From assembly GCA_002350525.1 (NCBI GenBank), contig DEFA01000002.1, positions 96,669 through 160,668 of the forward strand: a stretch of DNA of 64,000 nucleotides. Direction: 5' to 3'. Below are positions 46,192 to 55,774 of this stretch, piece by piece (position 1 is the stretch's first letter; each line of letters opens with the position of its first letter). This stretch comes from Lachnospiraceae bacterium UBA2864 (GTDB lineage Bacteria; Bacillota; Clostridia; Lachnospirales; Lachnospiraceae). Under the pieces are notes generated by a model that worked only from the letters and a program-made list of their open reading frames with translations, was not told the DNA's origin and searched no databases. The translations under genes were made by a program, and so were the position numbers.

Positions 46192-48438
46192 ATGGAGGAC
46201 AGACTTCGTAATTGGGTTAACTGGATTCTATATGATGAATTGATCGACGGGAAGATCAATGCACCCAAGCATCTGCTGGGTAATCATGACTATGGAGAAG
46301 GACAGGTCATAACCTGCTATAAACCGCATTCAAGCAGCGTTTCCGTAAAATCGCCTAAAGGAAAAATACTTATCCCGCTCGAGAAGATAAGTGAAGAAGG
46401 CTTCTATGGAATATATTTCCCAAAGAAAAAATTTAAAGGCTCGAGTTATCGCCTTGTAACAGAATATTATGACGGAACAACAGTGGAGACCGCGGACTGC
46501 TACAGCTTTGATGGTATCTTCACCGATTTTGATGCCTATCTTTTTGCGGAAGGCAAGAATTACGATATATATGAGAAACTCGGTGCTCATCCTATGACCA
46601 TAGACGGCGTGAAGGGAACATATTTTGCAGTATGGGCTCCGGATGCAAGACGTGTATCGGTTGTGGGTGATTTCAATATGTGGGACGGAGCGCTGAATCC
46701 TATGCAGATTCACAGCGTGTCAGGCGTGTATGAACTTTTTATACCGGATGTGGAACCGGGCGCGGTATATAAATATCAGATACTTACCAGATACGGAGAT
46801 GTTCTTTATAAGGCAGATCCTTACGGCAATCAGGACCAGGTACGTCCGGATAATGCCAATATCGTTGTTGATATATCCAACCTTAAATGGACCGATAAAA
46901 CATGGATGGAAAATCGTAAAAAGCAGACCAGAAATGCACGTATGAAGCAGCCAATGTCTATCTACGAATGTCATCTCGGTTCATGGAAGAAAAAGATAGA
47001 GGATTCCGATTTCGGATTCTATAACTACAGAGAATATGCGGATGAGATAGGAAATTATCTTGTTGAAATGGGTTATACGCATATTGAACTTATGGGAATA
47101 GCCGAATATCCTTTCGACGGTTCGTGGGGATATCAGGTTACCAATTACTATGCGCCGACTTCGAGATACGGAAGTCCGGATGATTTTGCTTACTTCGTAG
47201 ATCATATGCATTCACTTGGTATCGGAGTCATCCTTGACTGGGTGCCGGCACATTTCCCGAGGGATGCTCATGGTCTCGGACGCTTTGACGGAATGGCTCT
47301 TTATGAGCACGAGGATCCGCGAAAGGGTGAACATCCTGATTGGGGAACTTATATATTCAATTACGGCAGAAATGAAGTCGCAAACTTCCTTACGGCAAAT
47401 GCACTTTTCTGGGTTGAAAAGTATCATGTGGACGGTCTCAGGGTAGATGCGGTTGCGTCAATGCTGTATCTTGATTACGGAAAGCAGGACGGACAGTGGG
47501 TTGCCAATAAGAACGGCGGAAAAGAAAATCTGGAAGCAATAGAACTTCTTCAGAATATCAATAAAGTGATGGAAGAGAGAAATCCGGGCGCATATCTTAT
47601 CGCTGAAGAGTCCACTGCATGGCCGGGAGTTACCGCACCTGTGGATATGAAGGGACTGGGATTCCTCTTCAAGTGGAACATGGGATGGATGAATGATTTC
47701 CTGGAATATATGAAGCTTGATCCGTATTTTCGTCAGTTTAACCATAACAGACTGACCTTCAGTCTGTCTTATGCGCATGCGGAGAATTATATTCTGGTAA
47801 TATCTCATGATGAGGTAGTTCATCTTAAGTGCTCAATGTTTAACAAGATGCCGGGACTCGAAGGGGATAAGTATGCAAACCTTCGTACGGCATATGGTTT
47901 TATGTGCGGACATCCGGGCAAGAAGCTTCTCTTTATGGGACAGGAATTCGCACAGGCAAGAGAGTGGAGCGAAGCAAGGAGCCTTGACTGGTTCCTCCTT
48001 GATAAGCCTGAAAACAGAGGCATTCAGGAATATGTGAAAGCACTTAATCATCTTTACAAGGAATATGATGCTCTTTACTATAATGATGACGAGACCATAG
48101 GATTTGAATGGACAAAGGTAGATGATGCTGATTCGGGTATCGTTGCATTTATCAGAAGAGGTAAAACCGCAAAGGATCAGATTATGTTTATCTGCAACTT
48201 TGTTCCGGTTGAAAGACAGGATTACAGAGTCGGTGTTCCATGCCTTACGAATTATACCGAGATTCTGTCATCCGATGAGAAAAGATTTGGCGGGCTTGGA
48301 AGAAACAATGTAGGAAAAAACGGCAAGGGAAAGGTGATAAAGGCAGAGGCTGTATCCTGCGACAGATGTCAGAATTCTATAGTGCTGAATGTTCCGCCTC
48401 TTTCGGTAACAGTACTTAAATATGATTATAAGGAGTAA
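46192..48438 (+). CDS. glgB: 1,4-alpha-glucan branching enzyme
   Basis: A 748-residue GH13 enzyme with an N-terminal extension (about 1-110), a CBM48 domain (about 130-230) and the catalytic barrel. Catalytic residues are nucleophile D419 in GLRVDAVASM, acid/base E472 in LIAEEST and D540 in ISHDEVVH; their spacings (53 and 68) equal those of E. coli GlgB. It makes alpha-1,6 branches in glycogen. The ATG at 46192 is set by AAGGAGG 8-9 bases upstream. No other glycogen gene is nearby. Confidence 0.96.
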   Translation: MEDRLRNWVNWILYDELIDGKINAPKHLLGNHDYGEGQVITCYKPHSSSVSVKSPKGKILIPLEKISEEGFYGIYFPKKKFKGSSYRLVTEYYDGTTVETADCYSFDGIFTDFDAYLFAEGKNYDIYEKLGAHPMTIDGVKGTYFAVWAPDARRVSVVGDFNMWDGALNPMQIHSVSGVYELFIPDVEPGAVYKYQILTRYGDVLYKADPYGNQDQVRPDNANIVVDISNLKWTDKTWMENRKKQTRNARMKQPMSIYECHLGSWKKKIEDSDFGFYNYREYADEIGNYLVEMGYTHIELMGIAEYPFDGSWGYQVTNYYAPTSRYGSPDDFAYFVDHMHSLGIGVILDWVPAHFPRDAHGLGRFDGMALYEHEDPRKGEHPDWGTYIFNYGRNEVANFLTANALFWVEKYHVDGLRVDAVASMLYLDYGKQDGQWVANKNGGKENLEAIELLQNINKVMEERNPGAYLIAEESTAWPGVTAPVDMKGLGFLFKWNMGWMNDFLEYMKLDPYFRQFNHNRLTFSLSYAHAENYILVISHDEVVHLKCSMFNKMPGLEGDKYANLRTAYGFMCGHPGKKLLFMGQEFAQAREWSEARSLDWFLLDKPENRGIQEYVKALNHLYKEYDALYYNDDETIGFEWTKVDDADSGIVAFIRRGKTAKDQIMFICNFVPVERQDYRVGVPCLTNYTEILSSDEKRFGGLGRNNVGKNGKGKVIKAEAVSCDRCQNSIVLNVPPLSVTVLKYDYKE

Positions 48439-48444
48439 AAAAGA

Positions 48445-48479
48445 AAGAGGCGAAACTCTCCCCAAGAGTTCCGCCTCTT
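48445..48479 (+). terminator. Terminator-like hairpin after glgB
   Basis: AAGAGGCG and AACTCT (48445-48459) pair with AGAGTT and CGCCTCTT (48465-48479) around a 5-base loop with one internal mismatch. The T-run is weak. Confidence 0.7.
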
Positions 48480-48549
48480 CGTTTAAACCTTCACATATCG
48501 TTAAACGATCAAACTAATGTATAATTAATCCCCTTAATGTGTTTTTAAC

Positions 48550-48577
48550 TTGTACATTTTGAAATATATCATACAAT
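48550..48577 (+). promoter_or_regulatory. Candidate promoter for the EAL gene
   Basis: TTGTAC (48550-48555), 16 bases, TACAAT (48572-48577), 35 bases before the start codon, in a very A/T-rich stretch. Confidence 0.4.
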
Positions 48578-48612
48578 TTTCTTATAACAATCATTCAAAA
48601 GGATGAAATGAT

Positions 48613-50802
48613 ATGACGGATAAAGTGGCAGCGGCACAAAAGCATGCCGAGAAAGCAAGAAAAAAGAACGAAAAACTGATCAGGAAGCTGCGTAAAAACA
48701 GATGGTGGCTCAGCTTTGTCATGTATATATTCATATGTATTCTGGCTACCGTACTGCTTGCGGTTGCCGCTGTATGGATGATCACATATACCGTGGAAGA
48801 TAAGATCCAGAACGAATACCAAAATGTAGTCAGAATGGGAAGAATATATGATGAGAAGTCGGCCGTATCGGATACCGAAGCTTTTCAGGCTCTCAGGTAT
48901 GAAGAAAGACCGTTTTATGTGTTAGATGCAGCGGGTCAGACGAAATGCTCCTACGGAAGAAATACCAGTATCGAGGAATCGGGATATTTTATGATATCGA
49001 CATATCAGATCGGAGAGGATTTCGATGAGGAATATCACGAAGAAGACGATGAGGCGTACGACGAAGATATATCTGTTCAGTTTGATGACTCCGGGAATGA
49101 AGATGTTGAAGAGCCTGATGATTATGCCGATGACAAGTTAGTTGAATATGAAGATAAAAGTATAGTGGTTTATCTTGATTCGGACAATGAATATATACGT
49201 CAGAATGAAAAAGGGGAGTTTTCTGTTGATATAGCAAAGCTCTTCGGATTTAATTTCAGTTTAAAAGATGGGGTCAATGTAAATATCGAAACGGGAGAGG
49301 CAAAGGTTGTTCCGTTCTGGATACAGACAGATGTCAGAGACGGAAAACTTGTTGCGAAATCCTCTATTGTCATAGAAGCGCGAGATACTCTGATAGTACT
49401 TGTGGTGGTTGTGATATATGTGATCGTTATCCTGGTCGGATTTGTTATTGCCATTATAAACTTTATCGGAAACTTCAAGAATCACAGTAGAGTGAATAAA
49501 CTTCTCTTTACCGATATGACCACGAACAGTCATAACTGGATGTGGTTTCTGTATCAGGGGAATGCCCTGATGCGAAAATGGAGAAATGCCGATAAGAATT
49601 ACGCGGTAATGGATTTTGATTTTGTTAAGTTCAGGAATTTCTGCATGGCACATTCGGTTCAGGAAGGAGAAAGGGTTCTTTGTACTGTGGATGATGTGAT
49701 CTGCAGTCATCTTGACAAGAAAGAACTTTGTTCGCATAATTCGTCAGCACATTATGCGGTACTTATGAAATATGACAGCGACGAAAACCTTAACAACAGG
49801 ATCAACAGTATTCTGAGGGAACTCGAACACATTGACGATAAGCATGTATTTGCCTATCATGTTGGTGTTGATAAACTTAATGCCAGATATGATGAAGAAG
49901 GTAAACCGGTTAAGAGAAGAGATATCGATCTTGAAAAAGCCTATAATAATGCATGTGCCGCATCTGCGACACTTGCCGATAATGATGATACGGCAATAGC
50001 ATTTTTCGATGAGAAGCTGGTAGAGGAACAGAGATGGCTGGATATAGTTCAGGAGAACCAGCAGAAGGCTCTGGATAACGAAGAGTTTGTTGTATATTAT
50101 CAGCCGAAGTATGATCCGAGGACCAATGAACTGAAAGGTGCGGAAGCACTTATCAGATGGCAGTCTCCGGAATACGGATTTGTCACACCTGGACGTATCA
50201 TTCCTATATTTGAGAAGAATGGTTTTATAACCGAGATAGATCATTATATGATCTCCCATGTGGCCAGAGACCAGAAGGCATGGCTTGATAAGGGTTTTAA
50301 ATGCGTTCCCATATCCGTAAATGTATCGAGAGCGCATTTCGTCGAAAGTGATCTTGCGGAGCAGATAAGGGACATGGTGGACGCTGAGGGCGCTCCGAGA
50401 AATCTTGTTGAGATAGAGCTTACGGAAAGCGCTTTCTTCGATGATAAAAAAGCACTGATTACTACAATCAAGAAAATGAAAGAATACGGATTTGCGGTAT
50501 CCATGGATGATTTCGGTGCGGGTTATTCCTCACTTAATTCACTTAAGGATATGCCGCTGGATGTGCTCAAACTTGATGCCGACTTCTTCAGAGGAGAGAC
50601 GGACGGTGACAGAGGCGAGATAGTTGTGGCGGAGGCCATCAGACTGGCACAGAAGCTCAATATGCATACCGTTGCCGAAGGTGTTGAAGTTAAGGAACAG
50701 GTAGATTTTCTTGCAGAGCAGGGATGTGATATGATACAGGGTTATTATTATGCAAAGCCTATACCGAAGGAAGAGTATGAGGCAAGAATGCAGGTATCGT
50801 AA
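48613..50802 (+). CDS. Membrane c-di-GMP phosphodiesterase (EAL domain)
   Basis: A 729-residue protein. A basic N-terminus leads to a membrane helix (about 34-58), an external domain of about 200 residues and a second helix (about 258-282). The external part contains a very acidic stretch (DFDEEYHEEDDEAYDEDISV and following). A degenerate GGDEF-like domain follows (about 300-440; SSAHYAVLMKYD, without the GGDEF motif), then a full EAL domain: GAEALIRW, VEIELTESAF, MDDFGAGYSSL, LKLDADFF, VAEGVE, QGYYYAKPI. The metal-binding residues are present, so it should hydrolyse c-di-GMP in response to an outside signal, perhaps cations bound by the acidic stretch. Ribosome binding site AAAGGA. Monocistronic. 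Confidence 0.9.
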   Translation: MTDKVAAAQKHAEKARKKNEKLIRKLRKNRWWLSFVMYIFICILATVLLAVAAVWMITYTVEDKIQNEYQNVVRMGRIYDEKSAVSDTEAFQALRYEERPFYVLDAAGQTKCSYGRNTSIEESGYFMISTYQIGEDFDEEYHEEDDEAYDEDISVQFDDSGNEDVEEPDDYADDKLVEYEDKSIVVYLDSDNEYIRQNEKGEFSVDIAKLFGFNFSLKDGVNVNIETGEAKVVPFWIQTDVRDGKLVAKSSIVIEARDTLIVLVVVVIYVIVILVGFVIAIINFIGNFKNHSRVNKLLFTDMTTNSHNWMWFLYQGNALMRKWRNADKNYAVMDFDFVKFRNFCMAHSVQEGERVLCTVDDVICSHLDKKELCSHNSSAHYAVLMKYDSDENLNNRINSILRELEHIDDKHVFAYHVGVDKLNARYDEEGKPVKRRDIDLEKAYNNACAASATLADNDDTAIAFFDEKLVEEQRWLDIVQENQQKALDNEEFVVYYQPKYDPRTNELKGAEALIRWQSPEYGFVTPGRIIPIFEKNGFITEIDHYMISHVARDQKAWLDKGFKCVPISVNVSRAHFVESDLAEQIRDMVDAEGAPRNLVEIELTESAFFDDKKALITTIKKMKEYGFAVSMDDFGAGYSSLNSLKDMPLDVLKLDADFFRGETDGDRGEIVVAEAIRLAQKLNMHTVAEGVEVKEQVDFLAEQGCDMIQGYYYAKPIPKEEYEARMQVS

Positions 50803-50850
50803 TTTCCGGAAACGTGCGAAGCAGGATAGTTTTATATGTGAGAGTAAGAT

Positions 50851-51777
50851 ATGCAGGAATTAATAAATAACTTAAAAGAAAACATAAGAAAAAGATTTGT
50901 GGGCAGAGAGGAGACAATCTCAAATGTAATAGTTGCCCTCCTCGCGGGAGGACATGTTCTTATAGAAGATGTACCTGGTGTGGGGAAAACCACTCTTGCC
51001 AAGGCTGTGGCGGGATCCATAGATGCTTCGTTTGCAAGAATCCAGTTTACACCGGATACACTTCCTACGGACGTTATGGGAACATCGGTCTTTGATCCGG
51101 TAAAAACCGAATTTAAAACCGTTCTCGGCCCTATTCATAATAATATAATACTGGCGGATGAGATAAACCGTACCTCGCCGAGAACACAGGCTGCACTTCT
51201 CGAGGCTATGGAAGAAAAACAGGTAACGATAGACGGAACTACATATAATCTTCCTGAACTCTTTATGGTTATTGCAACCGAAAACCCTTCGGAACATCTT
51301 GGAACTTATCAGCTGCCGGAGGCCGAGCTTGACAGATTTATGATGAAGCTTAAGATAGGTTATCCGAAAAAGAAGGATCAGACGGAACTCGCAAAGAATT
51401 ATCTGGAAGGCGCATTGGATAAAAAAACGGAACCGGTTCTGACCCCGGAACAGATACTGGAGATGAGAGAACAGGTTAAGAAGATTATCATCAAAGATGA
51501 ACTGATAGATTATGCCCTGAAAATAGTTGATGATACCCGAAATCTCAGTGAACTTGAGTACGGACTCAGCCCAAGAGCGGGACTTCAGCTTCTTGCTGCG
51601 GCCAGAGCCGATGCATATGTAAAAGGCAGAGATTACGTGATACCCGAAGATGTTATAGAGATGGCGGATGCCACACTTCCGCACAGACTGGTTCTTACGT
51701 CAAAAGCTTATATGGAGCGATATACCGGAGAACAGTTGATAACCAGAGTTATAGACAAGATTAAATTACCGGAGTAA
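50851..51777 (+). CDS. MoxR-family AAA+ ATPase
   Basis: A 308-residue AAA+ protein: Walker A EDVPGVGKTTLAKA, Walker B NIILADEINRTSPRTQ, and LPEAELDRFMMKLKIGYP as the arginine-finger segment. MoxR ATPases act as chaperones that mature or assemble partners encoded beside them, typically DUF58 and VWA proteins. The next gene is a DUF58 protein 6 bases on, followed by a transglutaminase protein: the classical trio. The ribosome binding site is weak (GAGAGTAAG). Confidence 0.94.
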   Translation: MQELINNLKENIRKRFVGREETISNVIVALLAGGHVLIEDVPGVGKTTLAKAVAGSIDASFARIQFTPDTLPTDVMGTSVFDPVKTEFKTVLGPIHNNIILADEINRTSPRTQAALLEAMEEKQVTIDGTTYNLPELFMVIATENPSEHLGTYQLPEAELDRFMMKLKIGYPKKKDQTELAKNYLEGALDKKTEPVLTPEQILEMREQVKKIIIKDELIDYALKIVDDTRNLSELEYGLSPRAGLQLLAAARADAYVKGRDYVIPEDVIEMADATLPHRLVLTSKAYMERYTGEQLITRVIDKIKLPE

Positions 51778-51783
51778 CATCAG

Positions 51784-52836
51784 TTGAAGAATATCGGTAT
51801 AATTAACAGGCATAGGAGAATGATTCCGTGGATCGTATATTTTATCATACTTACGGGTGCAACCGTTTTGGTAAGTAACCGCGGAGGTGCTTTTTCCTAT
51901 GTCCTTTTTTTTACAATTTTATTGTATCCTGTGGCTGCACTCATACATATAGGTTATACTATTGCATTTCTGAAGATATATCAGGAAGTCGACGGACGTC
52001 TGCTTTATAAGATGACACCGGTTGATTATCAGATCTTTATAGAATGTGCCGGTCCTTTTCCGATGGCGGGAATAAAACTTTCTGCGCTTATGGAAGTGAC
52101 TGTGTTCGGGGAAGATTTTACAGACAAGATATATACACTGCTTCCGAGAGAAAAAGTGAAGTTCAATACGATCATGACATGCAGATTCGCCGGTGCATAT
52201 ACTGCGGGAATAGGAAAAGTCAGCGTCGAAGATTGTTTTGGAATGTTCGGGAAAACTTATGATATCCCGATCCCTCTCAGGGTAAATGTACTTCCGATCG
52301 TAACGGATATAGCATCGAGAGATATAAACAGGCTTTATACCGAAGTCATGAACGGGCTCAGAAGTTTCAGACTGGACAGATCTGAGAATTATCTGGGAAA
52401 TGATGTCAGAAGATATATAGACGGAGACAGCATAAATACAATTCATTGGAAGAATTATGCGAGAACGGGTGAACTTATGGTAAGACTGCCGGAAAAACAG
52501 GATTCGGAAATGGTGAACGTGGGTCTCATCACGGCAGGGGAAGAAACGAGTATTGAGGACAGAGATTTTATGCTGGAGTATACGGTTTCTTTTGCTGACT
52601 GGTTTGCAAGACAGAAAAAGCCCGTAAGATTTATATATTATTCGGGCAAGATAAAAGACTTCCTGGTGGATGGTTATGACAGCTTTCAGAAATTTTATCT
52701 TGAGGTGATTCCGGAAATAGGACGGGAAAGCAGGAACATTCCGGAGGAAGATGTGATCGGAGAGACAGAACGCATCGGTGGAATGGCGGTAATATTTAAA
52801 GAGGATGAAGGAGAACTTAGGAGAATTGACCGATAA
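51784..52836 (+). CDS. DUF58 domain membrane protein
   Basis: A 350-residue protein from a TTG at 51784 with GGAG 9 bases upstream. Two membrane helices (about 14-32 and 37-60) are followed by a beta-rich part and the DUF58 signature RRYIDGDSINTIHWKNYART near residue 215, which resembles part of a VWA fold. Partner of the MoxR ATPase. The transglutaminase gene appears to overlap its end by 32 bases. Confidence 0.88.
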   Translation: MKNIGIINRHRRMIPWIVYFIILTGATVLVSNRGGAFSYVLFFTILLYPVAALIHIGYTIAFLKIYQEVDGRLLYKMTPVDYQIFIECAGPFPMAGIKLSALMEVTVFGEDFTDKIYTLLPREKVKFNTIMTCRFAGAYTAGIGKVSVEDCFGMFGKTYDIPIPLRVNVLPIVTDIASRDINRLYTEVMNGLRSFRLDRSENYLGNDVRRYIDGDSINTIHWKNYARTGELMVRLPEKQDSEMVNVGLITAGEETSIEDRDFMLEYTVSFADWFARQKKPVRFIYYSGKIKDFLVDGYDSFQKFYLEVIPEIGRESRNIPEEDVIGETERIGGMAVIFKEDEGELRRIDR

Positions 52837-54967
52837 AATCAGGACAATTAAATATCTTCTTATGATACCGGTTTTTCTCACTGCATCGCTTCCTGTGGCG
52901 GCTTATTTCAGTTCGTACGTAAGCGGTGACTTTGTGATCATTTTCTTTCTGTGCTATTTTGCGATACATTTAATAATATCCTGCATGGCAATACGGTACA
53001 AAAGAGAAAAGTGGGATATAGCGGTCTCGGCAGTGACGACCGTGATTCTCATGCTGGTTTTCAGGGACAGAGTACTTGCTTTAAATATGCTTCTTGCACT
53101 TATGGCAGCCGGTGTTTTTTATCTGTTCAGACGGAAGCGGATTAACAGGGCAGGCTGGGTGATCCTTGCAACCCTTGAAACAGGTCTGTGGCTTTTTGTT
53201 GATTACAGGGAGGTACCCAAGCTGATCGCCATAAGTCTTGTGCTTTTATGCATATATGCTCTCGGAAATGTAATGGGACGGGATGTACGTTATTATATAG
53301 CAGTGCTTTTTTTGCTGGGGATCGGAGTTGCATTTATACCCGTAAAAGAAGATCCTATTCAGTGGACATATGTGAAGAAAGCTATAGAGGGCATGGGAAA
53401 ACTTATAGACAAAGCAGGAGATGAACTGGAATATCTGGGGACACTGTTTTCAGGCGGAGGAGCGGGATATACGGGATATTCCGACAGCAATGCTTTCGGA
53501 GGCGGAGGCGTAAGGAGCAGAGAACGAGAGGATCTTTTTGTAGAAACAAGCAGGAGAAATGGTACGATTTATCTTAAAGGAAGAAGTCTCCTTAACATGA
53601 ATGAGGAAGGCTTCTCTGTGGAAGAAGAAGTGAAGGAACCTTTTAACGAGTGGTTCGTTGAATATATAAACGCGTTGTATCATGCAGGCGTAAGTCGTGA
53701 TGAAGCGTTCTGCTTTTCAAAGATACAGCGTATTAATGTCGAATATCGGCTTCTCAGAACAGAGGATCTTATCGCACCGATGAATATTCTGAATGTTGAA
53801 CAGAAGCCGTCAAAGGGACTTGAAGGAAAAAAAGGACGCCATTTCAGATATGTTTTGAGATATATGGCGCTCGACTATGCAAGTCCGTATCTGATAAGGG
53901 TTTTAAACGAAGATAAGGCACCTTGCGAAGATTATGATACAATAAAAAAATATGTAAATGAGTTATATAGTATAGATTTTTCGAAAATCATGACGGAGGA
54001 AGAGTATAATAGTATAGCGGCTGTAGAGAGGGATTACTCCGCCTATATGGATACTTCGATGGCGACTGACAGAATCAGGAGTCTTACGGAGGAAGTGACC
54101 GCGGACTGTAAGAATGATTATGAGAAGGCAAGGGCTATAGAAGCATATCTCAGGCAATATGCTTATTCAACTGATGTGGATCGTCCGGAAAATGATAATT
54201 ATATCGATAGATTTCTCTTTGAAGAAAGACGGGGATATTGTACATATTATGCGTCCTCCATGGTTCTTATGTTGAGGCTGTGCGGTATTCCGGCGAAGTA
54301 TTCAATAGGATATATGCACACTTATACGAAAGAGTACAGCAGTGTCATGAGTACGGAGGCACATGCCTGGTGCGAAGCTTATATAGACGGCTTCGGATGG
54401 ATTCCTTTTGAGCCGACATCCGTTAAGGAAACGGCAGAGGATCTGGGATGGGGGCTGAAGGTATCTGAAAGTTCAGGCAGTGATGAGATAGGGGAGGCTC
54501 CAACCCCATATATTCCGGCTGTTCCGCAGGAAGCTGTCCTCGAAGGAGAGGAAGGAACAAAGAATCCGGTAAAACAAGATCAGGATTTTGACAGAATAGG
54601 GCTTATGAAATTCCTGAGTTATATAGCGGGTATGCTGGGGTTTGCAGCAGCACTTCTTATCATTTTAAAGCTGGTGGGTTATATCAGGTACAGAATGCTG
54701 ACACCCGAGAAGAAACTTTCTGAAAATATAAAACGGATCAGAAAACTTGTGGATGAAAAAGCATTTAAAGATCATAGTGCACGTTCGATATATGAGTATG
54801 CGGATGCGATAAAGGATCCTGAAAAGAGGGTTGAGCTGAAAAAGCTTTTCGATGACTATTATAAGGTGCGTTTCAGAGGAGATGAAGCCGGTGAGGAAGT
54901 GGTTTTGCAGTCACGAAAGCTGGCAGGATATCTTGCATCTAATAAAAAACTGATTGGAGGAGTATAA
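52805..54967 (+). CDS. Transglutaminase-domain membrane protein
   Basis: A 720-residue protein with six helices in the N-terminal 180 residues, an external region with the transglutaminase-like core, and one helix near 605-625 before a cytoplasmic tail. The catalytic cysteine is C479 in RGYCTYYASSM, the histidine H520 in EAHAWCEAY, and the acidic partner lies in FEPTS, where many homologues have FDPT. It is the third member of the MoxR-DUF58-transglutaminase module, whose substrate is unknown. The start is uncertain: ATG 52805 overlaps the previous gene and has a poorly spaced site; TTG 52826 is possible. Confidence 0.87.
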   Translation: MKENLGELTDKIRTIKYLLMIPVFLTASLPVAAYFSSYVSGDFVIIFFLCYFAIHLIISCMAIRYKREKWDIAVSAVTTVILMLVFRDRVLALNMLLALMAAGVFYLFRRKRINRAGWVILATLETGLWLFVDYREVPKLIAISLVLLCIYALGNVMGRDVRYYIAVLFLLGIGVAFIPVKEDPIQWTYVKKAIEGMGKLIDKAGDELEYLGTLFSGGGAGYTGYSDSNAFGGGGVRSREREDLFVETSRRNGTIYLKGRSLLNMNEEGFSVEEEVKEPFNEWFVEYINALYHAGVSRDEAFCFSKIQRINVEYRLLRTEDLIAPMNILNVEQKPSKGLEGKKGRHFRYVLRYMALDYASPYLIRVLNEDKAPCEDYDTIKKYVNELYSIDFSKIMTEEEYNSIAAVERDYSAYMDTSMATDRIRSLTEEVTADCKNDYEKARAIEAYLRQYAYSTDVDRPENDNYIDRFLFEERRGYCTYYASSMVLMLRLCGIPAKYSIGYMHTYTKEYSSVMSTEAHAWCEAYIDGFGWIPFEPTSVKETAEDLGWGLKVSESSGSDEIGEAPTPYIPAVPQEAVLEGEEGTKNPVKQDQDFDRIGLMKFLSYIAGMLGFAAALLIILKLVGYIRYRMLTPEKKLSENIKRIRKLVDEKAFKDHSARSIYEYADAIKDPEKRVELKKLFDDYYKVRFRGDEAGEEVVLQSRKLAGYLASNKKLIGGV

Positions 54968-55654
54968 ATGTCAAAGATTATGCTTACGGTAGATGATATT
55001 CCGGATTGCGTTACGATCCCGCTTCTGGATTATCTGCTGGAACAGGGGATACGTCCTGTTATGTTTACGATAGGAGAACTTGCGGAAGAAAACTATGATA
55101 CGCTTTTATATGTACTGAAAAAAGGAATCATAGTCGGCAATCACTCATGGACTCATCCTGATTTCAGTACGCTCAGTCTGGAGGAATGTATCTCGGAAAT
55201 TGAAAAAACAGAAAAACTGCTCGATAAGGCGTATAAAGATGCGGGAGTGGAGAGACGTTACAAACTTTTCAGATTTCCTTTTCTTAATAAGGGTGGAGAG
55301 AATAAGGAAAAGCTTCAGGAATATCTGAGAGATCACGGGTTTACAAAAGTGGACGACCGCGGAGTGACAGCACCGGAATATATCGGAGGAAATAATAATA
55401 ACGAGATAGATACTTTCTGCTCTTATGACATTATGGAATATATGATAAGACCGGGTGAGAAGACCATTGAAGAGATAATTGACAGACTGGATTCGGGAAC
55501 GCCGGGACAGGATATTATAGGAGATGAAGGGGAGCATCTTGTCCTTTTTCATTCTCATCACGAAACGGAGGCTGAGGCTCCGGGTTATTATAAGACCATA
55601 ATCGGACACCTCCTTGAAAGAGGTGCCGAATTCACGGATCTTAAAATGCTTTAA
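54968..55654 (+). CDS. Polysaccharide deacetylase (NodB-like)
   Basis: A 228-residue protein consisting of a NodB domain only: TVDDIPD in motif 1, NHSWTHPDFSTLS in motif 2 (the two zinc histidines) and FRFPFLNKGG in motif 3, with a late LVLFHSHH. No signal peptide is seen, which is unusual for peptidoglycan deacetylases; a cytoplasmic sugar substrate is possible. GGAGG precedes the ATG, which starts at the base after the transglutaminase stop, so it belongs to the same operon. Confidence 0.85.
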   Translation: MSKIMLTVDDIPDCVTIPLLDYLLEQGIRPVMFTIGELAEENYDTLLYVLKKGIIVGNHSWTHPDFSTLSLEECISEIEKTEKLLDKAYKDAGVERRYKLFRFPFLNKGGENKEKLQEYLRDHGFTKVDDRGVTAPEYIGGNNNNEIDTFCSYDIMEYMIRPGEKTIEEIIDRLDSGTPGQDIIGDEGEHLVLFHSHHETEAEAPGYYKTIIGHLLERGAEFTDLKML

Positions 55655-55686
55655 CATAATTAACGCGCGCTGTAAAGAGCTTTGTA

Positions 55687-55715
55687 TTGATTACAGGACC
55701 TCTGTATGATAAACT
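55687..55715 (+). promoter_or_regulatory. Candidate promoter for putP with leader hairpin
   Basis: TTGATT (55687-55692), 17 bases, TAAACT (55710-55715). In the leader, CGGTTTT (55722-55728) pairs with AAAACCG (55736-55742). Confidence 0.4.
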
Positions 55716-55774
55716 TAAAAACGGTTTTGTTATATAAAACCGGCGAAATATAATGTAATATCAGGAGGGGAATA

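Noticed and set aside
50920..51684. A 254-codon minus-strand frame opposite the MoxR ATPase.
   Set aside because: The plus strand has an unmistakable AAA+ protein; the antisense product has no recognisable domain.
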